Source of the DNA: JBFHRE01 sp041746105
GTDB taxonomy: Bacteria; Actinomycetota; Acidimicrobiia; Spongiisociales; ZC4RG35
Assembly (NCBI GenBank): GCA_041746105.1
Contig: JBGTHP010000039.1
Coordinates: forward strand, 58,031 to 122,030
Direction of reading: 5' to 3'
DNA length: 64,000 nucleotides
Part shown: positions 1 through 6,084 of the stretch, one piece after another
How the letters are laid out: each line of letters begins with the position of its first letter
How positions within the stretch are numbered: position 1 is the stretch's first letter
Made by a program: the position numbers and the translations under genes
Notes under the pieces: model-generated
Database searches by the model: none
Told to the model about the DNA's origin: nothing
Seen by the model: only the letters and a program-made list of their open reading frames with translations

Positions 1-385
1 TGAGGACGGTTTCGGCAACATCGTCGAGCGTATGCCCGGTCAACATCCATTCCGAGGGCCGTAAACCAACCACATACTGGTGGTACCGAGCCGAGCGGGC
101 ACGGGCTTCGAGGTTGGCGCCCTGCCTTAGATCTACTCGGCGGACGTCGAGATCGATGCCGAGGGCGGCTGCGGCTTGGTTTGCCGATCGGCAGAGCGAG
201 GGAGACGCCGGCAATCCGTGGTCCACGTGAAGGGCCCGAACGGGTGCACCGGAACGAACGGCCAGGCCTGCCATTGCCGCCGAGTCGGCTCCACCTGACA
301 GCCCGATCACCAGAGATCCAGCGGGCCATTCGATCCTTGGGTCAACCTCTTTGAGGAGGGCTCTCAGGCGACGCGTTTCAGCCAA
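1..385 (-). CDS. tilS: tRNA(Ile)-lysidine synthase TilS (C-terminal part outside window)
   Basis: TilS attaches lysidine to C34 of tRNA-Ile(CAU) using ATP, which changes both decoding and charging. The reverse strand reads through to the window edge. It shows the PP-loop motif SGGADSAAMAG about 28 residues from the proposed start, followed by VRALHVDHGLP and an SARYHQYV stretch typical of the family. The start is taken as TTG at 385, which puts the PP-loop at the usual distance from the N-terminus; no ATG or GTG lies just upstream in frame. It overlaps the end of the DUF2342 gene by 22 nt, which suggests coupled translation. Only about 128 codons are visible, so the tRNA-binding domains cannot be checked. 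Confidence 0.9.
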   Translation of the reverse strand, partial: MAETRRLRALLKEVDPRIEWPAGSLVIGLSGGADSAAMAGLAVRSGAPVRALHVDHGLPASPSLCRSANQAAAALGIDLDVRRVDLRQGANLEARARSARYHQYVVGLRPSEWMLTGHTLDDVAETVL

Positions 386-1404
386 CTGTGCGGATCCTTG
401 ATCTCGGCGAGTGTGGGTAGCGATGACGGCTCGGCCCAGGCGAGGTCCAACGTCTTCCAACCGGCTGCGCGCTCGACCGCCAGGACGAATTTTTCACCCT
501 CTTCATACTGGCGCAGCTTCAACTCGATGCCCGTCAGACGGAAGAAGGCGGCCGTCTTCGGGTCCGAGCGCCGGGCTTTGAGAAGAAAATCCATCCGCGA
601 AGGTGAGACCAACAGCTGATGCCCCAATCGATTCATGACGGCGTGTCCGTGACCCTCCAGCAGACTCATCAGCGCTTGGATTCGATCCAGATTGTGACGC
701 TGCGCCGGAGCAGCGAGGAACCCGAACAGTCCTCGTTCGTCGATGATTGGCTCGCCGCTACGCCTTGCCTTGCGCATCTCCGAGATCAAACGAGCAACAC
801 GACCCTCATCAGGATCGACGGTGCCGACCATGTCGGCGACCAGACTGTGGAAATATCCCCTCATCCATCCGACGCCAACGAACTGGGCCCGATGGGCGGC
901 TTCATGAAGCGCCACCCACGTCCGGAACTCTGATGGTCGAAGCTGATGGGCCCGCTCGAGGTGGAGGACGTTGGCACCAACGAACGCAATCGAATCACCA
1001 TCTTCTCCGCCCGGCACCACCAACTCGTACTGACCCAAAACCCTTCTCGAGAGAAACCCGAGCAACGCACCCGTCTGGCCGGCAACCAATCTCTTTGCCA
1101 GGGTCGGTCCGTCTGCCCCTGATCGGCTGATCTGATCTGAGAGCTTTTGTTCTACAGGGGAGAGCAACGCCGAGAAAACCTCAACGTTGCGCTCGACCCA
1201 CTGGCGCCTTGTCACGACCGTCACCTCGGGTTGACCCGGGACCGAGAGACGGGTCTCCTCTGAGACGGCTTCGTTGGCGATCTCGACGATCCTCGGAAAA
1301 TCCTGCGAGAGGTGTTCCACCAGATAGGACTCGGCCAGCGGATGGCTTCCGGCCACCAACCCCCCGACACGTCTCGCAAACGGCCAAGGGATCGTTTCGG
1401 TCAC
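364..1404 (-). CDS. DUF2342 zinc-dependent metallopeptidase-like protein
   Basis: A 346-residue protein with the zincin signature HEAAHRAQF (HExxH) about halfway along, in a context (WVALHEAAHRAQFVGVGW) typical of DUF2342. Actinobacteria keep this family next to tilS, as here, and it has been annotated as 'coenzyme F420 biosynthesis associated'; its substrate is unknown. GTG at 1404 is chosen because it overlaps the upstream gene's TGA as GTGA. The longer open frame upstream of it is just read-through of that neighbour. No signal peptide is visible, so the protein is probably cytoplasmic. The protease activity itself is inferred from the HExxH motif only. Confidence 0.85.
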   Translation of the reverse strand: MTETIPWPFARRVGGLVAGSHPLAESYLVEHLSQDFPRIVEIANEAVSEETRLSVPGQPEVTVVTRRQWVERNVEVFSALLSPVEQKLSDQISRSGADGPTLAKRLVAGQTGALLGFLSRRVLGQYELVVPGGEDGDSIAFVGANVLHLERAHQLRPSEFRTWVALHEAAHRAQFVGVGWMRGYFHSLVADMVGTVDPDEGRVARLISEMRKARRSGEPIIDERGLFGFLAAPAQRHNLDRIQALMSLLEGHGHAVMNRLGHQLLVSPSRMDFLLKARRSDPKTAAFFRLTGIELKLRQYEEGEKFVLAVERAAGWKTLDLAWAEPSSLPTLAEIKDPHSWLKRVA

Positions 1405-1730
1405 TCGACGGCCTTGTACCGATTTCTGACAACCTTCAAGAAGTACTGGATCACCGTGGCGAAGATGGCCACCGCCGCCAGGGCGATGCCAGTCGGCACA
1501 AGGAACTTCGTCGTCCAAGGTGCGGCCTCTGGTTGGGCGGTGAGATCAGGAATAGACACCGCGGGAACCTTGAATGTGTTCTCGGTCGTGGCGGCGGTGG
1601 TGGCGGTGGAAGTTTCCGTTTCCTGGGCCAATGTCTCCTGGGCCGATGTTTCCTGGGCCGATGCCGGGAGAACACCGGCGATCACAATCATGGCAACGAG
1701 CAGGAGAGATCGGATTTGGCGGAACATCAC
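1401..1730 (-). CDS. Small exported/membrane protein with QETxA repeats
   Basis: A 109-residue protein of no recognised family. It has a clear N-terminal signal sequence ending near PASAQ, then three near-repeats of the type A-QETSA / QETLA / QETETS encoded by about 15-nt DNA repeats (1621-1670). A Thr-rich linker follows, and a C-terminal membrane helix around FLVPTGIALAAVAIFATVI ends in a short basic tail. The layout is that of a single-span protein with a small external segment. It is coupled to the DUF2342 gene by a 4-nt overlap. A -10-like TAGTCT lies 7 nt before the GTG start at 1730, so the mRNA may be leaderless. The function is unknown. Confidence 0.65.
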   Translation of the reverse strand: MMFRQIRSLLLVAMIVIAGVLPASAQETSAQETLAQETETSTATTAATTENTFKVPAVSIPDLTAQPEAAPWTTKFLVPTGIALAAVAIFATVIQYFLKVVRNRYKAVE

Positions 1731-1737
1731 GCGGGCA

Positions 1738-1743
1738 AGACTA
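1738..1743 (-). promoter_or_regulatory. -10 element, small membrane protein gene (leaderless)
   Basis: On the minus strand TAGTCT is followed by 7 nt and the GTG start at 1730. No convincing -35 is seen. It fits the leaderless pattern that recurs across the window. Confidence 0.45.
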
Positions 1744-1770
1744 CAACCCCACCCGACGAGCGGCGAACCA

Positions 1771-2013
1771 CTAAGAGCTAGACGGTCCAGCGTGACGCAG
1801 AGCAGCCCTGAAGCGATCGATCACGTCCGGTGGGACTTCTTCGGCGAGGCGCTCTCGCACAACCCTCTTCAAACGAGACTCGAACTCGAAGTGCCCAACG
1901 CAGGGCGGACAGTCTGCGAGATGTTGGCGGATGCGCACGGTCTCAGCCTCCGGCATCTCCTCATCGAGAAAGAGATACAAGCTCGTCAGGGCATCGTCAC
2001 AAGGCTCGCTCAC
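1771..2013 (-). CDS. rsrA: Zinc anti-sigma factor, RsrA/RshA-like
   Basis: An 80-residue zinc-binding anti-sigma (ZAS) protein. HLADCPPC gives the HxxxCxxC core, and an additional Cys in EPCDDAL near the N-terminus matches the third redox-relevant Cys of RsrA. Proteins of this type hold a SigR-class sigma factor inactive until disulfide stress oxidises the cysteines and releases zinc. GTG at 2013 overlaps the sigma gene's TGA (GTGA), so the two are translationally coupled, as in the Streptomyces sigR-rsrA operon. The upstream in-frame ATG lies within the sigma gene and is rejected as the start. The role in thiol stress is inferred from family and context. Confidence 0.85.
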   Translation of the reverse strand: MSEPCDDALTSLYLFLDEEMPEAETVRIRQHLADCPPCVGHFEFESRLKRVVRERLAEEVPPDVIDRFRAALRHAGPSSS

Positions 2014-2606
2014 GAAGAACTCACTGGGTCGTCGTCGATCAGGTGCTCTGGTATGAGTCCACGTTTCATTGCATAGTCCCACAACGCACGTTGGAGCGCT
2101 TTTCTTCCTCGATGCAGTCTCGACATCACAGTACCGATGGGGACATCCAAGATGTCGGCGATCTCCTTGTAGGACAGTCCCTCTAGATCGGCCAGCAGTA
2201 CGGGGATCCGAAACGTCTCCGGCAACTCTTCGACCGCTGTCTTGACATCGGCGGCCACCAATCCGTCGAGGACCAAGTCCTCGGTCGATCGTGACGCCGC
2301 CGCGGTGTGCTCGGAACCGATCTTCCGGTACAAGAAAAAATCCTCGACGTCGCCAAGGTCGACCTCGTTGGGGCGGCGCGCATCGCGGCGATATTTGTTG
2401 ATGAACGTGTTGGTCAGAATCCGAAAAAGCCAGGCTCGCAGGTTGGTTCCGGCCTCGAAAGAGTCATATGCGCGGTACCCCTTGAGTAGCGTTTCTTGAA
2501 CCAGGTCCTCGGCGTCGGCGTGGTTGCGAGTCATCCGCCTGGCCGCGCTCAACAGCTGTGGAACGAGTTCCATCGCATCGTTTTCGAAGTCGACTTGTTC
2601 TGCCAT
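2010..2606 (-). CDS. sigR: ECF sigma factor, SigR/SigH type
   Basis: A 198-residue ECF sigma factor. Region 2 is recognisable in DAEDLVQETLLKGYRAY and in LRAWLFRILTNTFINKYR, which is close to the SigR/SigH (ECF12) group. Region 4 has LEGLSYKEIADILDVPIG with the helix-turn-helix ending in VMSRLHRGRKALQ. It directs RNA polymerase to thiol-oxidative-stress genes in relatives. It is paired with the anti-sigma gene by a 4-nt overlap. A -10-like TAGCGT lies 10 nt before the ATG. I looked for a SigR-type autoregulatory promoter (GGAAT-N16-GTT) upstream and did not find a good match. Confidence 0.9.
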   Translation of the reverse strand: MAEQVDFENDAMELVPQLLSAARRMTRNHADAEDLVQETLLKGYRAYDSFEAGTNLRAWLFRILTNTFINKYRRDARRPNEVDLGDVEDFFLYRKIGSEHTAAASRSTEDLVLDGLVAADVKTAVEELPETFRIPVLLADLEGLSYKEIADILDVPIGTVMSRLHRGRKALQRALWDYAMKRGLIPEHLIDDDPVSSS

Positions 2607-2616
2607 GAAGGGCTGA

Positions 2617-2622
2617 ACGCTA
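2617..2622 (-). promoter_or_regulatory. -10 element of sigR-rsrA
   Basis: Minus-strand TAGCGT lies 10 nt before the ATG at 2606, giving a predicted leader of only a few nucleotides. No good -35 is seen. Confidence 0.35.
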
Positions 2623-2691
2623 GCGCAGGCCGCCCAGGGCTCTACATCCGGTCGGGGGATCCTCGAGGTTTCACTATCATGCCCTCCCCAC

Positions 2692-2767
2692 GCCGGGGTA
2701 GCTCAGTCGGTAGAGCAACGCACTCGTAATGCGTAGGTCAGGGGTTCAATTCCCCTCTCCGGCTCCA
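2692..2767 (+). tRNA. tRNA-Thr(CGT)
   Basis: The gene folds as a full cloverleaf. The acceptor arm GCCGGGG pairs with CTCCGGC through one G-U pair. The D-arm is GCTCAGTCGGTAGAGC. The anticodon stem ACGCA/TGCGT holds the loop CTCGTAA, so the anticodon is CGT (2725-2727), reading ACG Thr. The T-arm is AGGGG-TTCAATT-CCCCT, the discriminator is T and CCA is encoded. A TATCAT at 2675-2680 could be its -10 box. Confidence 0.95.
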
Positions 2768-2776
2768 ACGATCGCC

Positions 2777-2802
2777 GGCAGGCTTCGGCTGCGACGCCTG
2801 CC
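2777..2802 (+). terminator. Hairpin just after the tRNA gene
   Basis: GGCAGGC (2777-2783) pairs with GCCTGCC (2796-2802). The inner TCG/CGA pairs extend the stem past one mismatch. It starts 9 nt after the CCA end. The T-run after it is poor (ATTTCTT), so termination is possible but not certain. Confidence 0.45.
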
Positions 2803-2857
2803 CATCCGGCATTTCTTGCAGCCCGAGTAGGGTCGGAAGGTCGGTCAAGACGAAACC

Positions 2858-2898
2858 GGTCAGGGGTTCAATTCCCCTCCCCGGCTCCAACCATCGCC
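2858..2898 (+). repeat. Second copy of the tRNA-Thr 3' end
   Basis: These 41 nt match 2736-2776 (T-arm, acceptor 3' strand, CCA and 9 nt of flank) with only two mismatches, 122 bp downstream of the real copy. The copy reads CCCCGGC in the acceptor strand, which would pair perfectly with the 5' strand GCCGGGG. No D-arm or anticodon arm precedes it. It looks like the stump of a tandem tRNA duplication or an old attachment-site scar. Confidence 0.8.
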
Positions 2899-2926
2899 AA
2901 ACAGGCTCCGGCCACAACGGCGACAA

Positions 2927-3955
2927 TCAGGCTTCTTCACTACCGAGCTTGGTGAGCAGATTGGTCAAGAGCAGCTGTGGCCTCAGATTGGCCTGCAGGT
3001 CGGTGGTGGCGTCGAGACACAGCTCGGCATTGCGAATGGCACGGCGTGGCGAAACTGCAGTGAGGGCGGCAAGCGGCACATCGGCGTTGCGTACCGACCC
3101 GCCGAGCTGGATCGCGGCACAGTCGGTGTAGAACGATGCCAGCATCTCCAGCCCACTTACCAGCAGCGCCTGTCGTGCTCGACGTTTGGCGCGGTCCGCC
3201 TTGTCCTTCTCGTCGTCCTCGACGAGTTCGGGGATCAAAGGGTCGGCCGCCTCCAGCATCCGCGCAGCGAGAGTGAAAGATTCGCCAGGACGATCGCTCA
3301 CCTGCTCTGGAATCGCGAGCCAACGCGCGCGAAAGTCCACGACGTCAGGGTTTGATGCAAGTGTCAAAGCCAGGCCGGGCCGTCCACCTGCCATTCGAGA
3401 CACCCCAACTGCCTGGTCGCCGTCGATCCCTCTGGCGATGAGCCCTTCGCGCAACTCCTCCTCGGAAAGTCGTCCGAAATGCACGGAACGGCAACGGCTG
3501 GCGACGGTTGCAGGCAGGAGATCCTCCGACTCCAGCGCCAGGATGAAAACCGTCGTGGGAGTGGGCTCTTCGAGTGTCTTGAGCAGGGCATTCGACGCCT
3601 GTTCTGTCATGGATTCCGCCTCCTCCATGACAAAGACCTTGCGGTCGCCCTCGTACGGTCGAAGCGTGGCCTGCTGAATCAGCGTCCGTGCCTGATCAAC
3701 ACCGACGCTGGTTTTCCCCTCCGGTTCGGCCATGACCAGATCGGGATGATTGCCGGATTCGACCCGCCGGCACGAACTGCAGTCTTCTTCGTGGTCTCCG
3801 GAAGAAGGACACAGCAGTGCCTTGGCAAAGAGGCGAGCGACGGTCGCCTTCCCAGTACCGGCGACGCCGACAAACAGGTAGGAATTGGCAGGCGACGCCA
3901 CCTCGCGAATGAGTTGGTCGAGCACGTGCCGGTGTCCAATGACTCCATCAAACAT
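2927..3955 (-). CDS. holB: DNA polymerase III subunit delta'
   Basis: A 342-residue AAA+ clamp-loader subunit that helps open and load the beta clamp at the replication fork. Visible features are the P-loop GVAGTGKAT (residues 30-38), a zinc-module region with Cys at about 49, 59 and 62 (one Cys fewer than the usual four), VFVMEEAESMTEQASNALL for the Walker B region, LLKTLEEPTPTTVFIL, and the SRC motif in ATVASRCRSVHF. It overlaps the end of tmk by 8 nt, a widely conserved tmk-holB pairing. The short zinc module may be completed by a nearby His (GNHPD); this is a guess. Confidence 0.95.
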   Translation of the reverse strand: MFDGVIGHRHVLDQLIREVASPANSYLFVGVAGTGKATVARLFAKALLCPSSGDHEEDCSSCRRVESGNHPDLVMAEPEGKTSVGVDQARTLIQQATLRPYEGDRKVFVMEEAESMTEQASNALLKTLEEPTPTTVFILALESEDLLPATVASRCRSVHFGRLSEEELREGLIARGIDGDQAVGVSRMAGGRPGLALTLASNPDVVDFRARWLAIPEQVSDRPGESFTLAARMLEAADPLIPELVEDDEKDKADRAKRRARQALLVSGLEMLASFYTDCAAIQLGGSVRNADVPLAALTAVSPRRAIRNAELCLDATTDLQANLRPQLLLTNLLTKLGSEEA

Positions 3956-4559
3956 GGCGCCACCGAGCGTCGATCAAGGCGACCAATTCTCCAACGATCT
4001 CCGCCGGTTCCCGGTCGGCCGACAACAGGATCACTTTCTCCGGTTCCTCGGCGGAGAGCTTGTGGTAGCCCTCGGCGACCATGCGTTGAAAACCGCTACC
4101 GGCGGCCCCTATGCGATCAGGGTCCAACTGTCGCCCCAATGCCAGATCGGGGTCGAGGTCTAGGACTGCCACGAGATCAGGGACCGCGCCAGCAAGCACG
4201 GCTTCGTTCAGTTGTCTGACCGCCTCGACGCCTAGACCACGGGCATGTCCTTGATACGCAAGCGATGAGTAGTAGGTGCGATCCGAGATCACGAGTGCGT
4301 CTTCCGCCAAAGCAGGAGCCACCACCTCTGCGACCAATTGGGCCCGAGAAGCAGCAAACAGTGCTGCTTCTGACCACGGTGTCATATCACCAGAGTGAAG
4401 CAACAGTCGCCGGACTTCCTCTCCGAGATCGGTTCCCCCCGGCTCTCGAACCAAAACCACAGACAAGCCGCGACGCTCCATGTGCTCGACCAGGAGGTGA
4501 CCGATGGTGCTCTTGCCGGCACCTTCGACACCCTCGAGGGCGAGATAATAACCGCTCAT
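3948..4559 (-). CDS. tmk: Thymidylate kinase
   Basis: A 203-residue dTMP kinase making dTDP for DNA synthesis. It has the P-loop EGVEGAGKST at residues 9-18, the REPGGTDLGEEVRRLLL substrate segment, the DRTYYSSLAYQG motif and a lid region (DPDRIGAAGSGFQR). Length is normal for the family. The ATG at 4559 lies only 5 nt after the MFS stop, and the 3' end overlaps holB, so MFS-tmk-holB is one transcription unit. The core call is secure. Confidence 0.95.
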   Translation of the reverse strand: MSGYYLALEGVEGAGKSTIGHLLVEHMERRGLSVVLVREPGGTDLGEEVRRLLLHSGDMTPWSEAALFAASRAQLVAEVVAPALAEDALVISDRTYYSSLAYQGHARGLGVEAVRQLNEAVLAGAVPDLVAVLDLDPDLALGRQLDPDRIGAAGSGFQRMVAEGYHKLSAEEPEKVILLSADREPAEIVGELVALIDARWRHV

Positions 4560-4564
4560 GCTTC

Positions 4565-5965
4565 TCAGTTTCGCCCGTCGCGGCGGTCGCCGCGCATCCA
4601 GGTAATGGCATCTCCTGCATCACGCAGGGCCCGATACGACTCCTCGTCCATCGGGTCTCCGAATAGCTGGTGGCGTACGGCCCAGACGACGGTGACGCCC
4701 GACGCACAGATGATCGATGCGCTGAACAGCATCACTGCCCGCACCCCGCTTCCCATCTTGCCGGAGAGGACACCATCGAACGCCGCGGCGCCCACTCCGG
4801 CGAGGCCGAATGAGATCAGGAGCGCGCCACGTGCCGAGGCGTATAACGCGGCGAATGTGCGCCCGCGAATGTCATCGGTCACCACCACATGGAGATGGGT
4901 GAATCCCGAGACGTAGGCCACACCCGATGCGGCTCCTGCCACGAATACCCACCCGGCGGCACCGGCAACGGTGTCGGTGACCGAAGCAAAACCGATGGAG
5001 ATGCCGGTCGCCAGCAGGGCAGATCCGAAAACCAATTCGTGGCGCTCGATCCTTTTGCCTCCAAGAGTCATGAACAACATCCCGAGCCCGGCGCCCAAAC
5101 CCAGAGCGGTCACGACGACGCCAAAACCGGAGTCGGAGCCCTTGAGGACTTGATCGCTGAACGGCTGTCCGAGCACGAAGAGTCCACCCGCGCCGAACAA
5201 CGCGAGGGCCACGCCGAGCACAGTACGGCGAGCGGCGGGGAAGGTGGCCACAAAACGGAACCCATCCAACATGTCCCGGAACGGTGCTTTTACGTCGAGT
5301 GCGCCCCGGCCTTGTCTCTCCTCTTGAATCTGCAGTTTTGGAATGGCGGTGAAGACCACGATCACGCCCGAAACAAGAAAAGTGAGGGAGTCGAACACAA
5401 AAGCGGCAACCACTCCGGTGCTTGCGGTAACCCCGAGATCTACACCCTTCCCGAACGACGTGAAGAGGGCGAACAAGGCCGATCCGATGGGAGCGGTGCC
5501 ATAGGCCGCGAAAAGATTGAGGCCATTGGCCGCCATGAGGTGCCGCTTTGGAATCAGCTGTGGAGTCACCGCCTCCCTCGCCGGCTGCCGGAGCAGCGAC
5601 AGAACCTCGATCGCAAAAGTGAGGAGAAAGAGGGTCTGATAGGACCCCACCAAAATCAGGCATCCGACCAACCCGGCGCGCCCGAAGTCGGAGACAACCA
5701 TCATCTTTTTGCGATCGAACCGGTCGGCGAGAACGCCTCCAACGATCCCGATCAGCAGGCCCGGCAAGATTCGGGCGACCAACGGCACCAGGATCGCCAC
5801 CGAGGCGGCACGGCCACCCCCGGAAATCTTGGCGGCAAGCGAGAATGTGGCGAAGAGGGTGACCCAATCGCCGAGGCTGGAGATGAACTGAGACCAAAAC
5901 ATCCTGGCATAGGGACCGCGGCGGATGAGCTCTCTGCCCCGGATACGTTCGATCATCGAGTCCAT
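4565..5965 (-). CDS. Major facilitator superfamily transporter
   Basis: A 466-residue, multi-span protein with the MFS signature between helices 2 and 3 (GGVLADRFDRKKMMV) and many hydrophobic helices. It looks like the MFS_3/enterobactin-exporter-like group that also resembles macrolide exporters; the substrate is unknown. The open frame extends further upstream, but ATG at 5965 (MDSMIERIRG) is preferred because a TAGCCT -10 box lies 10 nt before it and because longer starts run into the topA promoter. ATG at 5956 is the alternative. It is divergent from topA and in operon with tmk and holB. Confidence 0.8.
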   Translation of the reverse strand: MDSMIERIRGRELIRRGPYARMFWSQFISSLGDWVTLFATFSLAAKISGGGRAASVAILVPLVARILPGLLIGIVGGVLADRFDRKKMMVVSDFGRAGLVGCLILVGSYQTLFLLTFAIEVLSLLRQPAREAVTPQLIPKRHLMAANGLNLFAAYGTAPIGSALFALFTSFGKGVDLGVTASTGVVAAFVFDSLTFLVSGVIVVFTAIPKLQIQEERQGRGALDVKAPFRDMLDGFRFVATFPAARRTVLGVALALFGAGGLFVLGQPFSDQVLKGSDSGFGVVVTALGLGAGLGMLFMTLGGKRIERHELVFGSALLATGISIGFASVTDTVAGAAGWVFVAGAASGVAYVSGFTHLHVVVTDDIRGRTFAALYASARGALLISFGLAGVGAAAFDGVLSGKMGSGVRAVMLFSASIICASGVTVVWAVRHQLFGDPMDEESYRALRDAGDAITWMRGDRRDGRN

Positions 5966-5975
5966 GTGGGGTCGA

Positions 5976-5981
5976 AGGCTA
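5976..5981 (-). promoter_or_regulatory. -10 element of the MFS-tmk-holB operon
   Basis: Minus-strand TAGCCT, 10 nt before the ATG at 5965. It supports that start rather than the longer frame. Confidence 0.4.
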
Positions 5982-6046
5982 TCCGTCCGAAGAGAAAAGG
6001 TCGTCCGAAAACGAGCCCCCCAGTCGACGGCAGACATCGTCGGTTC

Positions 6047-6076
6047 TTGACACTTTTCCCGAACTTCCCGTAGCTT
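6047..6076 (+). promoter_or_regulatory. topA promoter (leaderless)
   Basis: A consensus -35 TTGACA (6047-6052), an 18-nt spacer and TAGCTT (6071-6076) as -10. The GTG start of topA begins 8 nt after the -10, about where transcription should start, so no room remains for a Shine-Dalgarno sequence. Confidence 0.75.
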
Positions 6077-6084
6077 GGTCCCTT

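Noticed and set aside
1621..1670. Short repeated GGCCxATGTxTCCTG-like units, considered as a CRISPR or regulatory repeat
   Set aside because: They encode the QETxA repeats of the small membrane protein and are contiguous without spacers.
2607..2691. SigR-type autoregulatory promoter before sigR
   Set aside because: No GGAAT-N16-GTT arrangement with the right spacing was found; only a housekeeping-like -10 is seen.
2736..2898. Integrated element between the two tRNA 3' ends
   Set aside because: Only 81 nt separate the copies, with no integrase or cargo. It is kept as a scar, not called a mobile element.
2738..2926. Minus-strand ORF of 62 codons across the tRNA 3' end and its copy
   Set aside because: It runs antisense through tRNA sequence and its two similar segments come from the tRNA repeat; this is a well-known kind of false ORF.
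4889..6073. Plus-strand ORF of 394 codons opposite the MFS gene
   Set aside because: It is the antisense shadow of the MFS gene. Its residues are low in hydrophobics and rich in Arg, Glu and Gly, and the frame has no family signature.
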